DNA from: Pseudomonas viridiflava
GTDB taxonomy: Bacteria > Pseudomonadota > Gammaproteobacteria > Pseudomonadales > Pseudomonadaceae
Direction: 5' to 3'
Assembly (NCBI RefSeq): GCF_900585905.1
Contig: NZ_UTVH01000076.1
Span: forward strand, 230,033 to 294,032
Length of the DNA stretch: 64,000 bases
A program made the translations under genes and the position numbers. How positions within the stretch are numbered: the stretch's first letter is position 1; each line of letters begins with the position of its first letter. The notes beneath the pieces are model-generated. The model did no database searches. It saw only the letters and a list, made by a program, of their open reading frames with translations, and was not told the origin of the DNA. Below, piece after piece: positions 10,290 through 20,538 of this stretch.

Positions 10290-11383
10290 TGTCGGAGCAA
10301 GAACTCAAGGCACTGCGGGTCCGTATCGACAGCCTGGACGAAAAAGTCCTGGAGCTGATCAGTGAGCGGGCACGCTGTGCGCAGGAAGTTGCGCGGGTAA
10401 AGATGTCCACGCTGGCTGAAGGCGAAGTGCCTGTGTTCTATCGGCCCGAGCGTGAAGCCCAGGTGCTCAAGCGGGTGATGGAGCGCAATCGCGGCCCCCT
10501 GAGCAACGAGGAAATGGCACGTCTGTTTCGGGAAATCATGTCTTCATGCCTGGCGCTCGAGCAGCCGCTGAAGGTCGCTTATCTCGGCCCGGAAGGTACC
10601 TTCACCCAGGCGGCCGCGATCAAGCACTTCGGCAACGCGGTGATCAGCCTGCCCATGGCCGCCATCGACGAAGTGTTTCGTGAAGTGGCCGCAGGTGCCG
10701 TGAATTTCGGCGTCGTGCCGGTGGAAAACTCCACCGAAGGCGCGGTCAACCACACGCTGGACAGCTTCCTCGAACACGACATGGTGATCTGCGGCGAAGT
10801 GGAGCTGCGTATCCACCACCACTTGCTGGTGGGCGAAAACACCAAGACTGAAAGCATCAGCCGCATCTATTCCCATGCGCAATCGCTGGCGCAGTGCCGC
10901 AAATGGCTGGACGCGCATTACCCGAATGTCGAGCGGGTGGCCGTGGCGAGCAATGCCGAAGCAGCAAAGCGAGTCAAAGGGGAGTGGAATTCCGCCGCGA
11001 TTGCCGGTGAAATGAGCGCCAATCTCTACGGTTTGACCCGCATCGCTGAAAAAATCGAAGACCGTCCGGACAATTCCACCCGTTTCCTGATCATCGGCAA
11101 CCAGGAAGTCCCGCCCACTGGTGACGACAAGACGTCGATCATTGTGTCCATGAGCAACAAGCCAGGTGCGCTGCATGAGTTGCTGGTGCCGTTCCACGAG
11201 AACGGCCTGGACCTGACCCGTATCGAAACGCGCCCGTCACGCAGTGGCAAATGGACGTATGTGTTCTTCATCGATTTCGTCGGCCACCACCGTGACCCGC
11301 TGGTCAAGGCAGTGCTGGAACAGATCGGCCAGGAAGCTGTGGCGCTCAAGGTCCTGGGGTCCTACCCCAAGGCCGTGTTGTAA
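10289..11383 (+). CDS. pheA: PheA, bifunctional chorismate mutase/prephenate dehydratase
   Basis: A 364-residue bifunctional enzyme that commits chorismate to phenylalanine. An AroQ-type chorismate mutase occupies residues ~1-90 (LRVRIDSLDEKVLELISERA). The prephenate dehydratase domain runs from ~95 to 275, with YLGPEGTFTQAA and the catalytic-loop segment DNSTRFLIIG near 260. A C-terminal ACT domain near 280-364 contains GALHELLVPF and the ESRP-like TRIETRPSR, the site where phenylalanine normally inhibits. Its first base is the last base of the serC stop codon, so translation is coupled. The length is normal. Confidence 0.97.
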   Translation: MSEQELKALRVRIDSLDEKVLELISERARCAQEVARVKMSTLAEGEVPVFYRPEREAQVLKRVMERNRGPLSNEEMARLFREIMSSCLALEQPLKVAYLGPEGTFTQAAAIKHFGNAVISLPMAAIDEVFREVAAGAVNFGVVPVENSTEGAVNHTLDSFLEHDMVICGEVELRIHHHLLVGENTKTESISRIYSHAQSLAQCRKWLDAHYPNVERVAVASNAEAAKRVKGEWNSAAIAGEMSANLYGLTRIAEKIEDRPDNSTRFLIIGNQEVPPTGDDKTSIIVSMSNKPGALHELLVPFHENGLDLTRIETRPSRSGKWTYVFFIDFVGHHRDPLVKAVLEQIGQEAVALKVLGSYPKAVL

Positions 11384-11397
11384 GCGGAGTGGCTGAC

Positions 11398-12510
11398 ATG
11401 ACTGGCGATTTTCTCGCTCTGGCCCGGCCGGGCGTGCAGAAACTCTCACCGTATGTGCCGGGCAAACCGGTTGACGAACTGGCGCGGGAGCTGAATATCG
11501 ACCCGGCGCAGATCATCAAGCTGGCCAGCAATGAAAACCCGTCCGGCCCCAGCCCGCAAGCGCTGGCAGCAATTGGCCAGGCGTTGGCGGAGCTGACGCG
11601 CTATCCGGACGGCAACGGTTTCGAACTGAAAAGACGTCTCGCCGAGCGCTGCCGCGTGCAGATCAATCAGGTGACGCTGGGCAATGGTTCCAACGACATT
11701 CTGGAGCTGGTGGCCCGGGCATACCTTGCTCCCGGCCTGAATGCGGTATTCAGCGAATTCGCTTTCGCGGTTTATCCGATAGTGACCCAGGCCATCGGCG
11801 CAACGGCTCGCGTTACGCCTGCCATGGACTGGGGGCATGATCTGCCTGCAATGCTGGCCGCTATCGATGACGATACACGCGTTGTGTTCATCGCCAACCC
11901 CAATAACCCCACGGGCACCTGGTTCGACGCGGACGCGTTGAGTCAATTCCTCGCCGCTGTTCCCGAGCATGTGCTGGTGGTTCTGGATGAGGCTTATATC
12001 GAATACGCCCAGGGCGGCGATCTGCCGGACGGCCTTGATTACCTGGCCAGACATCGCAATCTGCTGGTCTCGCGGACCTTTTCCAAGGCGTACGGCCTGG
12101 CGTCCTTGCGGGTTGGCTATGCCTTGTCCTCGCCGGTCGTGGCCGACGTGCTCAACCGCGTACGCCAGCCGTTCAACGTCAACAGCCTTGCCCTGGCCGC
12201 GGCCTGCGCGGCGCTGGACGATGTCGACTATCTGCGCACCAGTCGTCAACTGAACGAAGTCGGCATGGAGCAACTTGAAGGTGGCCTGCGTCTGCTGGGC
12301 CTGGACTGGATCGCGTCCCGCGGCAACTTTATCGCTGTCGATCTGCAGCGCGAAAGCGGCCCGGTCTATCAGGGTTTGCTGCGCGAGGGCGTGATCGTGC
12401 GGCCCGTGGCCAATTACGGCATGCCCAATCATCTGCGGGTGAGCATTGGTCTGCCAGCGGAGAACACCCGTTTTCTCCAGGCGCTGGCCAAGGTGCTGGC
12501 GCGTGGTTGA
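11398..12510 (+). CDS. hisC: HisC, histidinol-phosphate aminotransferase (HisC2 type)
   Basis: A 370-residue fold-type I PLP aminotransferase. It has LASNENPSGPSP near residues 40-51, NPNNPTGT near 165 and the PLP lysine in SRTFSKAYGLA near 230. In Pseudomonas this second hisC copy sits in the aromatic operon and can also transaminate aromatic keto acids, hence its place between pheA and tyrA. The start is chosen at the ATG at 11398, which has GGAG 8 nt upstream. A GTG three codons before it is an alternative. There are 14 nt between it and pheA. Confidence 0.95.
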   Translation: MTGDFLALARPGVQKLSPYVPGKPVDELARELNIDPAQIIKLASNENPSGPSPQALAAIGQALAELTRYPDGNGFELKRRLAERCRVQINQVTLGNGSNDILELVARAYLAPGLNAVFSEFAFAVYPIVTQAIGATARVTPAMDWGHDLPAMLAAIDDDTRVVFIANPNNPTGTWFDADALSQFLAAVPEHVLVVLDEAYIEYAQGGDLPDGLDYLARHRNLLVSRTFSKAYGLASLRVGYALSSPVVADVLNRVRQPFNVNSLALAAACAALDDVDYLRTSRQLNEVGMEQLEGGLRLLGLDWIASRGNFIAVDLQRESGPVYQGLLREGVIVRPVANYGMPNHLRVSIGLPAENTRFLQALAKVLARG

Positions 12511-14746
12511 TGTCATCCAGATGAAATCAGACGCGCCTATCATCCGGCGGTTGGTCGTGGTGGGCCTTGGCCTGATTGGCGGCTCGTTTGCCAAAGGCAT
12601 TCGTGAAAGTGGCTTGTGTGGCGAGGTGGTTGGCGTTGATCTCGATCCCCAGTCGCGCAAGCTGGCCGTTGAGCTGGGCGTCGTGGATCGCTGTGAAGCG
12701 GATCTGGCTGTGGCGTGCCGTGATGCTGATGTGATTCAGCTCGCTGTCCCGATTCTGGCCATGGAAAAAGTGCTGACCGTGCTTGCCACCTTCGACCTCG
12801 GCAACGCTGTGCTCACTGACGTCGGCAGTGCCAAGGGCAATGTGGTCAAGGCGGCACGCCGGGCGTTTGGCGAGATGCCGGCACGCTTTGTACCCGGCCA
12901 TCCCATTGCCGGGTCCGAGCAAAGTGGTGTCGAAGCGTCCAACGCGCAGTTGTTCAAGCGTCACAAGGTGATACTGACCCCGCTGCCGGAGACGGATGGC
13001 AAGGCTCTGGCGGTGGTTGATCGACTCTGGTCCGAACTGGGTGCCGATGTGGAACACATGGAAGTCGAGCGACACGATGAGGTGCTGGCAGCCACCAGCC
13101 ATCTGCCCCATCTGCTTGCCTTCGGTCTGGTGGATTCGCTGGCCAAGCGCAACGAAAACCTCGATATCTTTCGTTACGCGGCGGGCGGCTTTCGCGACTT
13201 TACGCGCATTGCCGGCAGTGATCCGGTGATGTGGCACGACATCTTTCTGGCCAATCGCGAGGCTGTCCTGCGCACCCTGGACAGCTATCGCACCGATCTT
13301 GACGCCCTGCGCGAAGCCGTAGTGGCGGGCGACGGTCATCAACTGCTGGGCGTTTTCACCCGTGCCCGGGTGGCGCGTGAGCATTTCGGCAAGATCCTGG
13401 CCCAGCGCGCCTACGTCGAGCCGCAGCACAATAACGCTCTGACATTTGTCGCACGGCCCGGCGGCAGTGTCAGCGGGCGTGTGCGCATGCCCGGTGACAA
13501 ATCAATTTCCCATCGTTCCATCATGCTCGGCTCGCTGGCTGAAGGCATTACTGAAGTTGACGGTTTTCTGGAAAGCGAAGATGCCCTGGCGACCTTGCAG
13601 GCATTTCGTGACATGGGCGTAGTCATCGAAGGCCCGCACCATGGTCGGTTGACCATTCATGGCGTGGGCCTGTATGGCCTCAAGCCTGCGCCGGGGCCGA
13701 TCTATCTGGGTAACTCGGGCACCTCGATGCGCTTGCTGGCTGGCCTGCTGGCGGCGCAGAGTTTCGACAGCACGCTGACAGGCGACGCTTCGCTGTCGCT
13801 TCGCCCCATGGCGCGCGTGGCCGAACCATTGCGCGCCATGGGGGCGCTGATCGAGACCGCTGCGCAAGGCCGTCCGCCTCTGATCATCAAGGGCGGGCAG
13901 ATCCTGCGCGGTATGCGTCATGAACTGCCAGTAGCCAGCGCTCAGGTGAAGTCAGCGCTGTTGCTCGCCGGTCTATACGCTGAAGGCACGACCACTGTCA
14001 TCGAGCCTGCGCCTACCCGCGATCATACCGAGCGCATGTTGCGTGGCCTGGGGCATGCAGTCAGCAGTGACGGCTCTCAGGTGACGCTGGCCTCAGGTAC
14101 GGCGCCGAAAGCGGCGCGGATCGAAGTTCCTGGTGATCTTTCTTCGGCGGCGTTCTTTCTGGTGGCAGCCAGTATTGCTCAAGAAGCTGATCTGCTGCTT
14201 GAGCACGTCGGCATCAACCCGACCCGCTCAGGCGTGATCGAGATTCTGCGGCTGATGGGCGCCGATATTGTGGTGATGAACGAGCGCCAGATCGGCGGCG
14301 AACCGGTTGCCGATCTGCGGGTGCGTTCGGCGCCTCTCAACGGCGTTGACATTCCCGAGGCGCTGGCGCTCCTGGCCATGGACGAGTTTCCGGCGCTGTT
14401 GGTGGCAGCAGCCTGCGCCGCAGGTCGGACCGTCTTGCATGGCGCGCAGGCACTGCGGGGCAAAGAGTCAGACCGTATTCAGGCGATGGCCGATGGTCTG
14501 GCAGTGCTGGGCATCAGTGTCGAAGCAACCCCGGACGGCATTATCATCAACGGTGGCCAGATCAACGGCGGCGTTGTCGACTCACGGGGCGATCATCGCA
14601 TTGCCATGGCGTTCAGCGTGGCAGCACTGCGCGCGCGGGCGCCCATCCATATCCATGATTGTGGGAACGTCGCTACGTCGTTCCCGAATTTTCTCGCGCT
14701 TTGCGCTCAAGTCGGCATGCGTGTAGCGCACGAGGGGCAGTTGTGA
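12503..14746 (+). CDS. tyrA-aroA: TyrA-AroA fusion: prephenate dehydrogenase / EPSP synthase
   Basis: A single ~747-residue protein fusing two aromatic-pathway enzymes. Residues ~15-295 are an NAD(P)-dependent prephenate/arogenate dehydrogenase, with the [14 protein letters not shown]ossmann motif and [10 protein letters not shown]. Residues ~310-747 are 5-enolpyruvylshikimate-3-phosphate synthase, with [31 protein letters not shown] and [14 protein letters not shown] [10 protein letters not shown]. The fusion is usual in Pseudomonas. The start could be the GTG at 12503, which overlaps the hisC end, or the ATG at 12521 (741 residues). The GTG has a better-spaced AAGGTG. The gene overlaps the cmk start by 4 nt. 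Confidence 0.95.
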   Translation: MVDVIQMKSDAPIIRRLVVVGLGLIGGSFAKGIRESGLCGEVVGVDLDPQSRKLAVELGVVDRCEADLAVACRDADVIQLAVPILAMEKVLTVLATFDLGNAVLTDVGSAKGNVVKAARRAFGEMPARFVPGHPIAGSEQSGVEASNAQLFKRHKVILTPLPETDGKALAVVDRLWSELGADVEHMEVERHDEVLAATSHLPHLLAFGLVDSLAKRNENLDIFRYAAGGFRDFTRIAGSDPVMWHDIFLANREAVLRTLDSYRTDLDALREAVVAGDGHQLLGVFTRARVAREHFGKILAQRAYVEPQHNNALTFVARPGGSVSGRVRMPGDKSISHRSIMLGSLAEGITEVDGFLESEDALATLQAFRDMGVVIEGPHHGRLTIHGVGLYGLKPAPGPIYLGNSGTSMRLLAGLLAAQSFDSTLTGDASLSLRPMARVAEPLRAMGALIETAAQGRPPLIIKGGQILRGMRHELPVASAQVKSALLLAGLYAEGTTTVIEPAPTRDHTERMLRGLGHAVSSDGSQVTLASGTAPKAARIEVPGDLSSAAFFLVAASIAQEADLLLEHVGINPTRSGVIEILRLMGADIVVMNERQIGGEPVADLRVRSAPLNGVDIPEALALLAMDEFPALLVAAACAAGRTVLHGAQALRGKESDRIQAMADGLAVLGISVEATPDGIIINGGQINGGVVDSRGDHRIAMAFSVAALRARAPIHIHDCGNVATSFPNFLALCAQVGMRVAHEGQL

Positions 14747-15432
14747 AAACTCAAGCACCGGTTATTACCATTGATGGCCCGAGCGGTTCGGGCAAGGGCA
14801 CAGTCGCAGGCAAACTGGCCAAGCACCTGGGGTGGTGTCTGCTGGACTCCGGCGCGTTGTATCGCCTGCTGGCATTTGCCGCGCACAACCATGGCGTCGA
14901 TCTGACTAACGAAGAAGCCTTGAAAGTGCTGGCCGCGCATCTCGATGTGCAATTCGAGGCCGGCCTGGCAGGCCAGGGTCAACGCATCATTCTGGAAGGT
15001 GAGGATGTCACCCATTCGATCCGTAACGAACAGATCGGCAGCGGTGCTTCTCAGGTCGCTTCGCTGCCTGCAGTGCGTGATGCACTGCTGCAGCGTCAGC
15101 GTGCCTTTCAGGAAGAGCCCGGGCTGGTGGCGGACGGTCGCGACATGGGCACTGTGGTGTTTCCTGACGCGCCGTTGAAAATTTTCCTGACTGCCAGTGC
15201 CGAAGAGCGCGCCCGTCGGCGTTACTTGCAGTTGAAGGCCAAGGGCGATGATGTTAGTCTGTCGAGTCTGCTAGATGAGATATGTGCGCGCGATGAGCGC
15301 GACACCCAGCGAGCGGTAGCCCCGCTCAAGCCAGCGCATGACGCTATACAGCTGGATTCCACCGAATTGTCCATCGAGCAGGTGCTGGAACGCATCCTGA
15401 GTGAGATCGCCCTGCGCGATATCGCCGGATGA
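14743..15432 (+). CDS. cmk: Cmk, cytidylate kinase
   Basis: A 229-residue CMP/dCMP kinase of the NMP kinase family. The P-loop [19 protein letters not shown] is at residues 8-26, with [16 protein letters not shown] near 130-145 and a LID-type ARRRYLQLK. The frame is open further upstream inside aroA. The start is the GTG at 14743, which overlaps the aroA stop (GTGA) and has GAGGGG 5 nt upstream. It precedes rpsA, the order cmk-rpsA-ihfB being conserved across gammaproteobacteria. Confidence 0.96.
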   Translation: MKTQAPVITIDGPSGSGKGTVAGKLAKHLGWCLLDSGALYRLLAFAAHNHGVDLTNEEALKVLAAHLDVQFEAGLAGQGQRIILEGEDVTHSIRNEQIGSGASQVASLPAVRDALLQRQRAFQEEPGLVADGRDMGTVVFPDAPLKIFLTASAEERARRRYLQLKAKGDDVSLSSLLDEICARDERDTQRAVAPLKPAHDAIQLDSTELSIEQVLERILSEIALRDIAG

Positions 15433-15442
15433 CCAAAGAAGC

Positions 15443-15535
15443 ATGGGGGAGACCAGAAATAATCCCACATGTCCTCTTTTATATGAACGTAACCCACATT
15501 GTCTGGAATGTGGCAGATGGGCGTATCCTTCGCCC
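15443..15535 (+). promoter_or_regulatory. Candidate rpsA autoregulatory leader RNA (stacked hairpins)
   Basis: Between cmk and rpsA lie two clean hairpins. CCACATT pairs with AATGTGG at 15494-15513, with a GGA at the loop/3' side. GGGCG pairs with CGCCC at 15519-15535. An imperfect CATGGGG/CCCACATG pairing lies upstream. The rpsA ribosome site follows within 10 nt. In E. coli S1 represses its own mRNA through a leader of successive hairpins, and this layout fits. Function here is inferred. Confidence 0.45.
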
Positions 15536-15554
15536 TTGATCAACAGGAATTAAA

Positions 15555-17249
15555 ATGAGCGAAAGCTTTGCAGAACTTTTTGAAGAAAGCCTAAAGACCC
15601 TCAACCTTCAGGCCGGTTCGATCATCACCGCGATCATCGTTGATATCGATTACCAGGCAGGCTGGGTGACGGTTCACGCCGGTCTGAAATCTGAAGGCCT
15701 GATCCCGCTGGAACAGTTCCACAACGACGCTGGCGATCTGACCATCAAGATCGGCGACGAAGTTCACGTTGCGCTGGACGCGGTAGAAGACGGCTTTGGC
15801 GAAACCAAGCTGTCCCGCGAAAAAGCCAAGCGTGCCGAGTGCTGGATTGTTCTGGAAGCGGCTTTCGCAGCTGAAGAAGTGGTCAAGGGCGTTATCAACG
15901 GTAAGGTTAAAGGCGGCTTCACTGTCGACGTTAACGGCATCCGTGCGTTCCTGCCTGGTTCTCTGGTTGACGTCCGCCCTGTGCGCGACACGACTCACCT
16001 GGAAGGCAAAGAGCTCGAGTTCAAGGTCATCAAGCTGGACCAGAAGCGCAACAACGTTGTCGTTTCCCGTCGCAGTGTCCTGGAAGCCGAGAACAGCGCA
16101 GAGCGTGAAGCACTGCTCGAGTCCCTGCAGGAAGGTCAGCAAGTCAAAGGTATCGTCAAGAACCTCACCGATTACGGCGCATTCGTCGATCTGGGTGGCG
16201 TCGATGGCCTGCTGCACATCACCGACATGGCCTGGAAGCGCATCAAGCATCCATCGGAAATCGTCAATGTTGGCGATGAGATCGATGTAAAAGTGCTGAA
16301 GTACGATCGCGAGCGCAATCGTGTTTCCCTGGGTCTGAAGCAGCTGGGCGAAGACCCATGGGTTGCTATCAAGGCTCGTTACCCGGAAAGCACTCGCGTT
16401 ACCGCGCGTGTTACCAACCTGACCGACTACGGCTGCTTCGCAGAGCTGGAAGAAGGCGTGGAAGGCCTGGTACACGTTTCCGAAATGGACTGGACCAACA
16501 AGAACATCCACCCTTCGAAAGTCGTACAAGTCGGCGACGAAGTGGAAGTCATGGTTCTGGACATCGACGAAGAGCGTCGTCGTATCTCCTTGGGCATCAA
16601 GCAGTGCAAATCTAACCCTTGGGAAGATTTCTCTGGCCAGTTCAACAAGGGCGACAAGATATCCGGCACCATCAAGTCGATCACCGATTTCGGTATCTTC
16701 ATTGGTCTGGACGGCGGCATCGACGGCCTGGTTCACCTGTCCGACATCTCCTGGAACGAAGTGGGCGAAGAAGCCGTACGTCGCTTCAAGAAGGGCGATG
16801 AGCTCGACACCGTGATCCTGTCTGTTGATCCTGAGCGCGAGCGCATCTCGCTGGGTATCAAGCAGCTGGAAAGCGATCCGTTCTCCGAGTACGTCACTGT
16901 CAATGACAAAGGCGCAATCGTTCGCGGTATCGTTAAAGAAGTTGACGCCAAAGGCGCCATCATCACTCTGGCCGACGACATCGAAGCTTCCCTCAAAGCC
17001 TCCGAAATCAGCCGTGACCGCGTTGAAGACGCGCGTAACGTTCTGAAAGAAGGCGAAGAGATCGAAGCCAAGATCATCAGCGTTGACCGCAAGAGCCGCG
17101 TGATCAGCTTGTCCATCAAGTCGAAAGACGTTGAGGACGAGAAAGAAGCGATTCAGAGCCTGCGCGACAAGCCAGCTTCTGACGCCATCGCTGCTGGTCC
17201 GACCACTCTGGGCGACCTGCTTCGTGCACAAATGGAAAAGCAGAACTAA
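15555..17249 (+). CDS. rpsA: RpsA, 30S ribosomal protein S1
   Basis: A 564-residue ribosomal protein that binds mRNA leaders on the 30S subunit. Six S1/OB-fold repeats are readable. The strongest repeated motif is the [27 protein letters not shown] type, seen with variants near residues 197, 284, 370 and 458. The first two repeats are divergent and bind the ribosome. Spacing from cmk is 122 nt with a structured leader. Strongly codon-biased, as expected for a ribosomal gene, and followed by a strong terminator. Confidence 0.98.
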   Translation: MSESFAELFEESLKTLNLQAGSIITAIIVDIDYQAGWVTVHAGLKSEGLIPLEQFHNDAGDLTIKIGDEVHVALDAVEDGFGETKLSREKAKRAECWIVLEAAFAAEEVVKGVINGKVKGGFTVDVNGIRAFLPGSLVDVRPVRDTTHLEGKELEFKVIKLDQKRNNVVVSRRSVLEAENSAEREALLESLQEGQQVKGIVKNLTDYGAFVDLGGVDGLLHITDMAWKRIKHPSEIVNVGDEIDVKVLKYDRERNRVSLGLKQLGEDPWVAIKARYPESTRVTARVTNLTDYGCFAELEEGVEGLVHVSEMDWTNKNIHPSKVVQVGDEVEVMVLDIDEERRRISLGIKQCKSNPWEDFSGQFNKGDKISGTIKSITDFGIFIGLDGGIDGLVHLSDISWNEVGEEAVRRFKKGDELDTVILSVDPERERISLGIKQLESDPFSEYVTVNDKGAIVRGIVKEVDAKGAIITLADDIEASLKASEISRDRVEDARNVLKEGEEIEAKIISVDRKSRVISLSIKSKDVEDEKEAIQSLRDKPASDAIAAGPTTLGDLLRAQMEKQN

Positions 17250-17266
17250 GTTCTGGCTGACCATTG

Positions 17267-17294
17267 AAAAAGGGCGACTTCGGTCGCCCTTTTT
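17267..17294 (+). terminator. Rho-independent terminator after rpsA
   Basis: AAAAAGGGCGAC / TTCG tetraloop / GTCGCCCTTTTT, a perfect 12-bp stem with a UUCG loop and a T-run. It lies 17 nt after the rpsA stop and is the clearest intrinsic terminator in the window. Confidence 0.95.
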
Positions 17295-17494
17295 CGTGGG
17301 CGCTGTTAAAGCCAGCCAGCACCACGCCCTCGGGGCGCTGGCTGGCCGCGACGATCAAGTGGGCGGACCGCACGCCATGACTGATCAGGATTGCATCTCC
17401 TCACATAAGTCAATACTTGGGCTGTTCAAATTCATCCGGCCATGCTAAAACCTTCGGAGCGCTTATCTAGCTGCTTGAAAAAGAAGGGAAAAAT

Positions 17495-17791
17495 ATGACG
17501 AAGTCGGAGTTGATCGAACGAATTGTCACCCATCAAGGGCTGCTCTCATCCAAAGATGTGGAGTTGGCTATCAAGACCATGCTTGAGCAAATGTCACAGT
17601 GCCTGGCAACAGGCGACCGCATTGAAATTCGCGGTTTCGGCAGCTTCTCTTTGCACTATCGCGCACCGCGGGTAGGTCGTAATCCCAAGACCGGTCAATC
17701 CGTCAGCCTTGACGGCAAGTTCGTCCCGCATTTCAAGCCGGGCAAGGAATTGCGTGATCGCGTCAACGAAGATGAAGAAGAGGCGCTCTAA
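17495..17791 (+). CDS. ihfB: IhfB, integration host factor beta subunit
   Basis: A 98-residue HU/IHF-family DNA-bending protein that pairs with IhfA. The family signature [17 protein letters not shown] is at residues ~41-57, and the beta-arm tip RNPKTGQ near 62-68 carries the DNA-intercalating proline. It starts 200 nt after the rpsA terminator, so it has its own promoter in that gap. It is followed 20 nt later by a lapA-like gene. Confidence 0.97.
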   Translation: MTKSELIERIVTHQGLLSSKDVELAIKTMLEQMSQCLATGDRIEIRGFGSFSLHYRAPRVGRNPKTGQSVSLDGKFVPHFKPGKELRDRVNEDEEEAL

Positions 17792-17811
17792 AACGCCACA
17801 AGGAGTAACAG

Positions 17812-18054
17812 ATGCGAACGTTCACCCGAATCATCGCCGCCATCATTGCCTTGGCGCTTGTCGCGTCGACGATAGTGTTCATTCTCGAAAATCAGCAGAA
17901 GGTGTCGCTGGTCTTTCTTGGCTGGTCTTCTCCCGAACTGTTCCTGGCCATTCCCGTTATTGCAGCGCTGCTCGCAGGCATGCTCATAGGCCCAGTCCTT
18001 GGCTGGATAGTGGTCGCGCGTAAAAGACGTCCACTCGCTCGTCGCTCGATCTGA
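17812..18054 (+). CDS. LapA-domain small inner-membrane protein (DUF1049)
   Basis: An 80-residue protein with two hydrophobic helices (residues ~5-25 and ~40-65) and a short basic tail RKRRPLARRS. The spacing and the helix-loop VFILENQQKVSLVFLGW match the LapA/YciS family. In E. coli LapA acts with LapB in LPS assembly control through LpxC turnover. It is encoded directly after ihfB with an AAGGAG ribosome site, as in other pseudomonads. LapB itself is not adjacent here. Confidence 0.85.
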   Translation: MRTFTRIIAAIIALALVASTIVFILENQQKVSLVFLGWSSPELFLAIPVIAALLAGMLIGPVLGWIVVARKRRPLARRSI

Positions 18055-18521
18055 CCGGATGGCGATAGCTGCCTTGCACTATGCCGGGTGCTTGAAAGCC
18101 TGCAGATATAGCCAGTCTCACGATCGGTGCTCGCCCTAGCCTCAGGTCAATCGAGTCTGCTTTGTCGGAGCCAGCGCGTAGGGCCTTGGTGAAATCTTAC
18201 TTTTTGCTCGACGTGTGTTGTCAGAGTTATCTTCGAGTTTTGTAGGACTCATCACTTGGCGCTGTCAGCAGCTGCCTTTCGCTTGTAGCAAAAAACGCTG
18301 AAACCCTTATGTCTGCTGCTCCCGTCCGACGCATGGGCCAGGACACCTTCGTTTATCTTCCTGCAGGCCCCAGTTTTCTCGATGTTTTGAAATGCCCCCA
18401 TCCGCAGGCAGAATGCACACCTTCGAACAGGCTGAAATGTCCAGGGGCCCTGGCTGCGACCCAGAGCGCGCCCGGTCTTCGACTCTGCCTGAATGCCCGT
18501 CGCTGCTGATACAGGATGTTC
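18055..18521. other. Gene-free stretch before the beta-CASP gene
   Basis: About 467 nt lie between the lapA-like gene and the next start. Short open frames exist on both strands, but none has a credible ribosome site or family resemblance. I see no hairpin-plus-T-run. It probably marks a junction, because the conserved core gene order ends here. Confidence 0.5.
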
Positions 18522-19973
18522 ATGACTTACCCGGCTGTCATTCACCATGGCGGTGTCGAAAGCGTCACCGGCTCTTGCCACCAACTGTTATGCGACGAAC
18601 GTCACGGCATCCTGATTGACTGCGGGCTACGCCTGGAGTCGAGCGGCTTTACAGGCTCACGCACATCTACTGCCATAGATTTCCCTCTGCACAGTATCAA
18701 CGCGTTGGTGCTTACCCACGTGCATGTGGATCATGCCGGACGCATCCCGGATCTGCTGCAGGCGGGCTTTAAGGGCCCTATTATCTGCAGCGAGCCCTCC
18801 GCCAGCATGCTGCCCATCATGCTTGAGGATGCCAGCAAGCACCGTTCCAACGCTGACGAAACAGAACGGGCGCGCCACCTCTCACTCGTTCAGGCGCAAA
18901 CTCTGGCGCTCCCTTTCGATGTCTGGCACGTGGTGGTGCAAACCCCAGGGCTCGTGGTCAGGACCCGCCTGCAGAGTGCGGGTCATATTCTGGGCTCAGC
19001 CTATGTGGAATTCGATATCCAGTACCCGCTGCAACAGAGAGACAAACGTGTGGTGTTTTCCGGCGATCTGGGGGCCAGTGCCAATCCTCTGCTACACAGC
19101 CCGGTTTCGCCCGAGCGCGCCGATACGCTGGTGCTGGAGAGCACCTATGGTGATCGTCATCACCATAGCCACAGTAATCGTCAGCAAGTCCTTGAGCGCG
19201 TCATCGACAAGGCGCTGGCTGACCATGGCACTGTCCTGATACCGGCGTTCAGCATCGGCCGCACCCAGGAGCTGCTGTACGAGATTGAAGATATCCTGCG
19301 CGCCAAGTCACTGCTGGGGGAGGGTGATGCCAGTGGCGCCAGCCTGGACCCCGAAGGGTTGCCGGTCGACTGGCCACAACTGCCCATCATCCTCGACTCA
19401 CCGCTGGCCAGCCGCTTCACAGCGATCTATCGGCAGTTTCGCCGCTACTGGAATGAGCCGGCACAAGAGCGCGTGACTCAGGGGCGCATGCCGCTGGGCT
19501 TCAAGCAGCTCATTAATGTCGACAGCCATGACAAACACCTGAGGGTCGTCAACTATCTGGCCAGCACCGGCAGACCCGCCATCGTCATTGCAGGCAGCGG
19601 CATGTGTTCTGGCGGGCGGATCGTCAACTATCTCAAAGCGATGCTCGGTGACAGTCGCCACAACCTCGTGTTCGTCGGCTATCAAGCCAAAGGCACGCTC
19701 GGCGCGGCGATTCAGGCATACGGGCCGATGCAGGGCTATGTCGAGCTGGACAAAAAGCGCGTTCACATCAAGGCCGGCATCACCAGCGTCGCAGGTTATT
19801 CTGCCCATGCCGATCAAGCCGGGCTGGTCAGCTTCGTCACCGGCATGGAGCAATGGCCTGCCGAATTGATACTGGTGCATGGCGAGCCTGCGGCCAAGAA
19901 AGCCTTGGGGGAAGTGCTTGAATGCAGGTACTTGCTGAAGAGGCAGGCGGTGAGGTTGGTGATTCCAGCTTAG
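18522..19973 (+). CDS. Metallo-beta-lactamase/beta-CASP family nuclease-like protein
   Basis: A 483-residue protein of the CPSF73/RNase J-like beta-CASP group. The zinc motif LTHVHVDHAGR (HxHxDH) is near residue 67. Further metal ligands are in SAGHILGSAYVEF, FSGDLGA and the C-terminal GYSAHADQAGL, and the central beta-CASP domain has PAFSIGRTQELLYE near 240. The segment GSGMCSGGRIVNYL is typical of the KH-less YSH1-type enzymes. Family members cut or trim RNA, but the substrate here is unknown. The ATG at 18522 is preferred over the ATG at 18516 because AGGA lies 5 nt upstream. Confidence 0.8.
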   Translation: MTYPAVIHHGGVESVTGSCHQLLCDERHGILIDCGLRLESSGFTGSRTSTAIDFPLHSINALVLTHVHVDHAGRIPDLLQAGFKGPIICSEPSASMLPIMLEDASKHRSNADETERARHLSLVQAQTLALPFDVWHVVVQTPGLVVRTRLQSAGHILGSAYVEFDIQYPLQQRDKRVVFSGDLGASANPLLHSPVSPERADTLVLESTYGDRHHHSHSNRQQVLERVIDKALADHGTVLIPAFSIGRTQELLYEIEDILRAKSLLGEGDASGASLDPEGLPVDWPQLPIILDSPLASRFTAIYRQFRRYWNEPAQERVTQGRMPLGFKQLINVDSHDKHLRVVNYLASTGRPAIVIAGSGMCSGGRIVNYLKAMLGDSRHNLVFVGYQAKGTLGAAIQAYGPMQGYVELDKKRVHIKAGITSVAGYSAHADQAGLVSFVTGMEQWPAELILVHGEPAAKKALGEVLECRYLLKRQAVRLVIPA

Positions 19974-20538
19974 GCGTGAGGCGCTAGCAGGCGGGTTGTG
20001 ACTGAGTAACTCCGGGATTGGGATGCGGGCATCTGGTGACATAATCGCTAAACATTCGCGACTGCAAGCTGGCGACTGAGCCAGCCAGGTTGATGGACGA
20101 CAATCCTGGGCAGCCTGGATCGGAGTGGCCACGCCAGAGTCCTGTCGAAAAGTATTGAGAAATATAGGGCGCGAGAGCGCTCTTGAGACGTCATCAGCGT
20201 TATGCGTACGAGCTACCAATTGAGGGCTCACTGCAGGTGTGATATGTGGGCGGTGGGATAGGACTGTAGTATCATATTGCCGTTGAGGTTGGGACTAAAT
20301 CGATGAAATGGCATATCAAGATCGAGCAACGCAGTGGCTTAAAATCGCTGCACATATTATTGCGTCGAAAGGTAAAGGGGGGATATATTGATTAGTGCTG
20401 TTGTTAATTGATATGGTTTTCCAGGCGCTATGTGTGTACGTCTCCTGGCAAAGTGGAGTAGTACGCCAGTTGCGCGATGTTAAGTTGCCTTTGTGGCGGC
20501 AAGAATGCACTAAATAATGATTCAGTACTGGGTTAAGA
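19974..20538. other. AT-richer gene-free stretch before the gtr patch
   Basis: About 565 nt whose base composition falls toward AT from about 20,220 onward. I see no supported gene. An open minus-strand frame at 20,316-20,597 has no family resemblance and overlaps the next gene. The composition shift suggests the left edge of an acquired surface-polysaccharide patch. Confidence 0.5.

Noticed and set aside
18309..18509. 66-codon frame upstream of the beta-CASP gene
   Set aside because: No ribosome site, unusual composition and overlapping frames on both strands.
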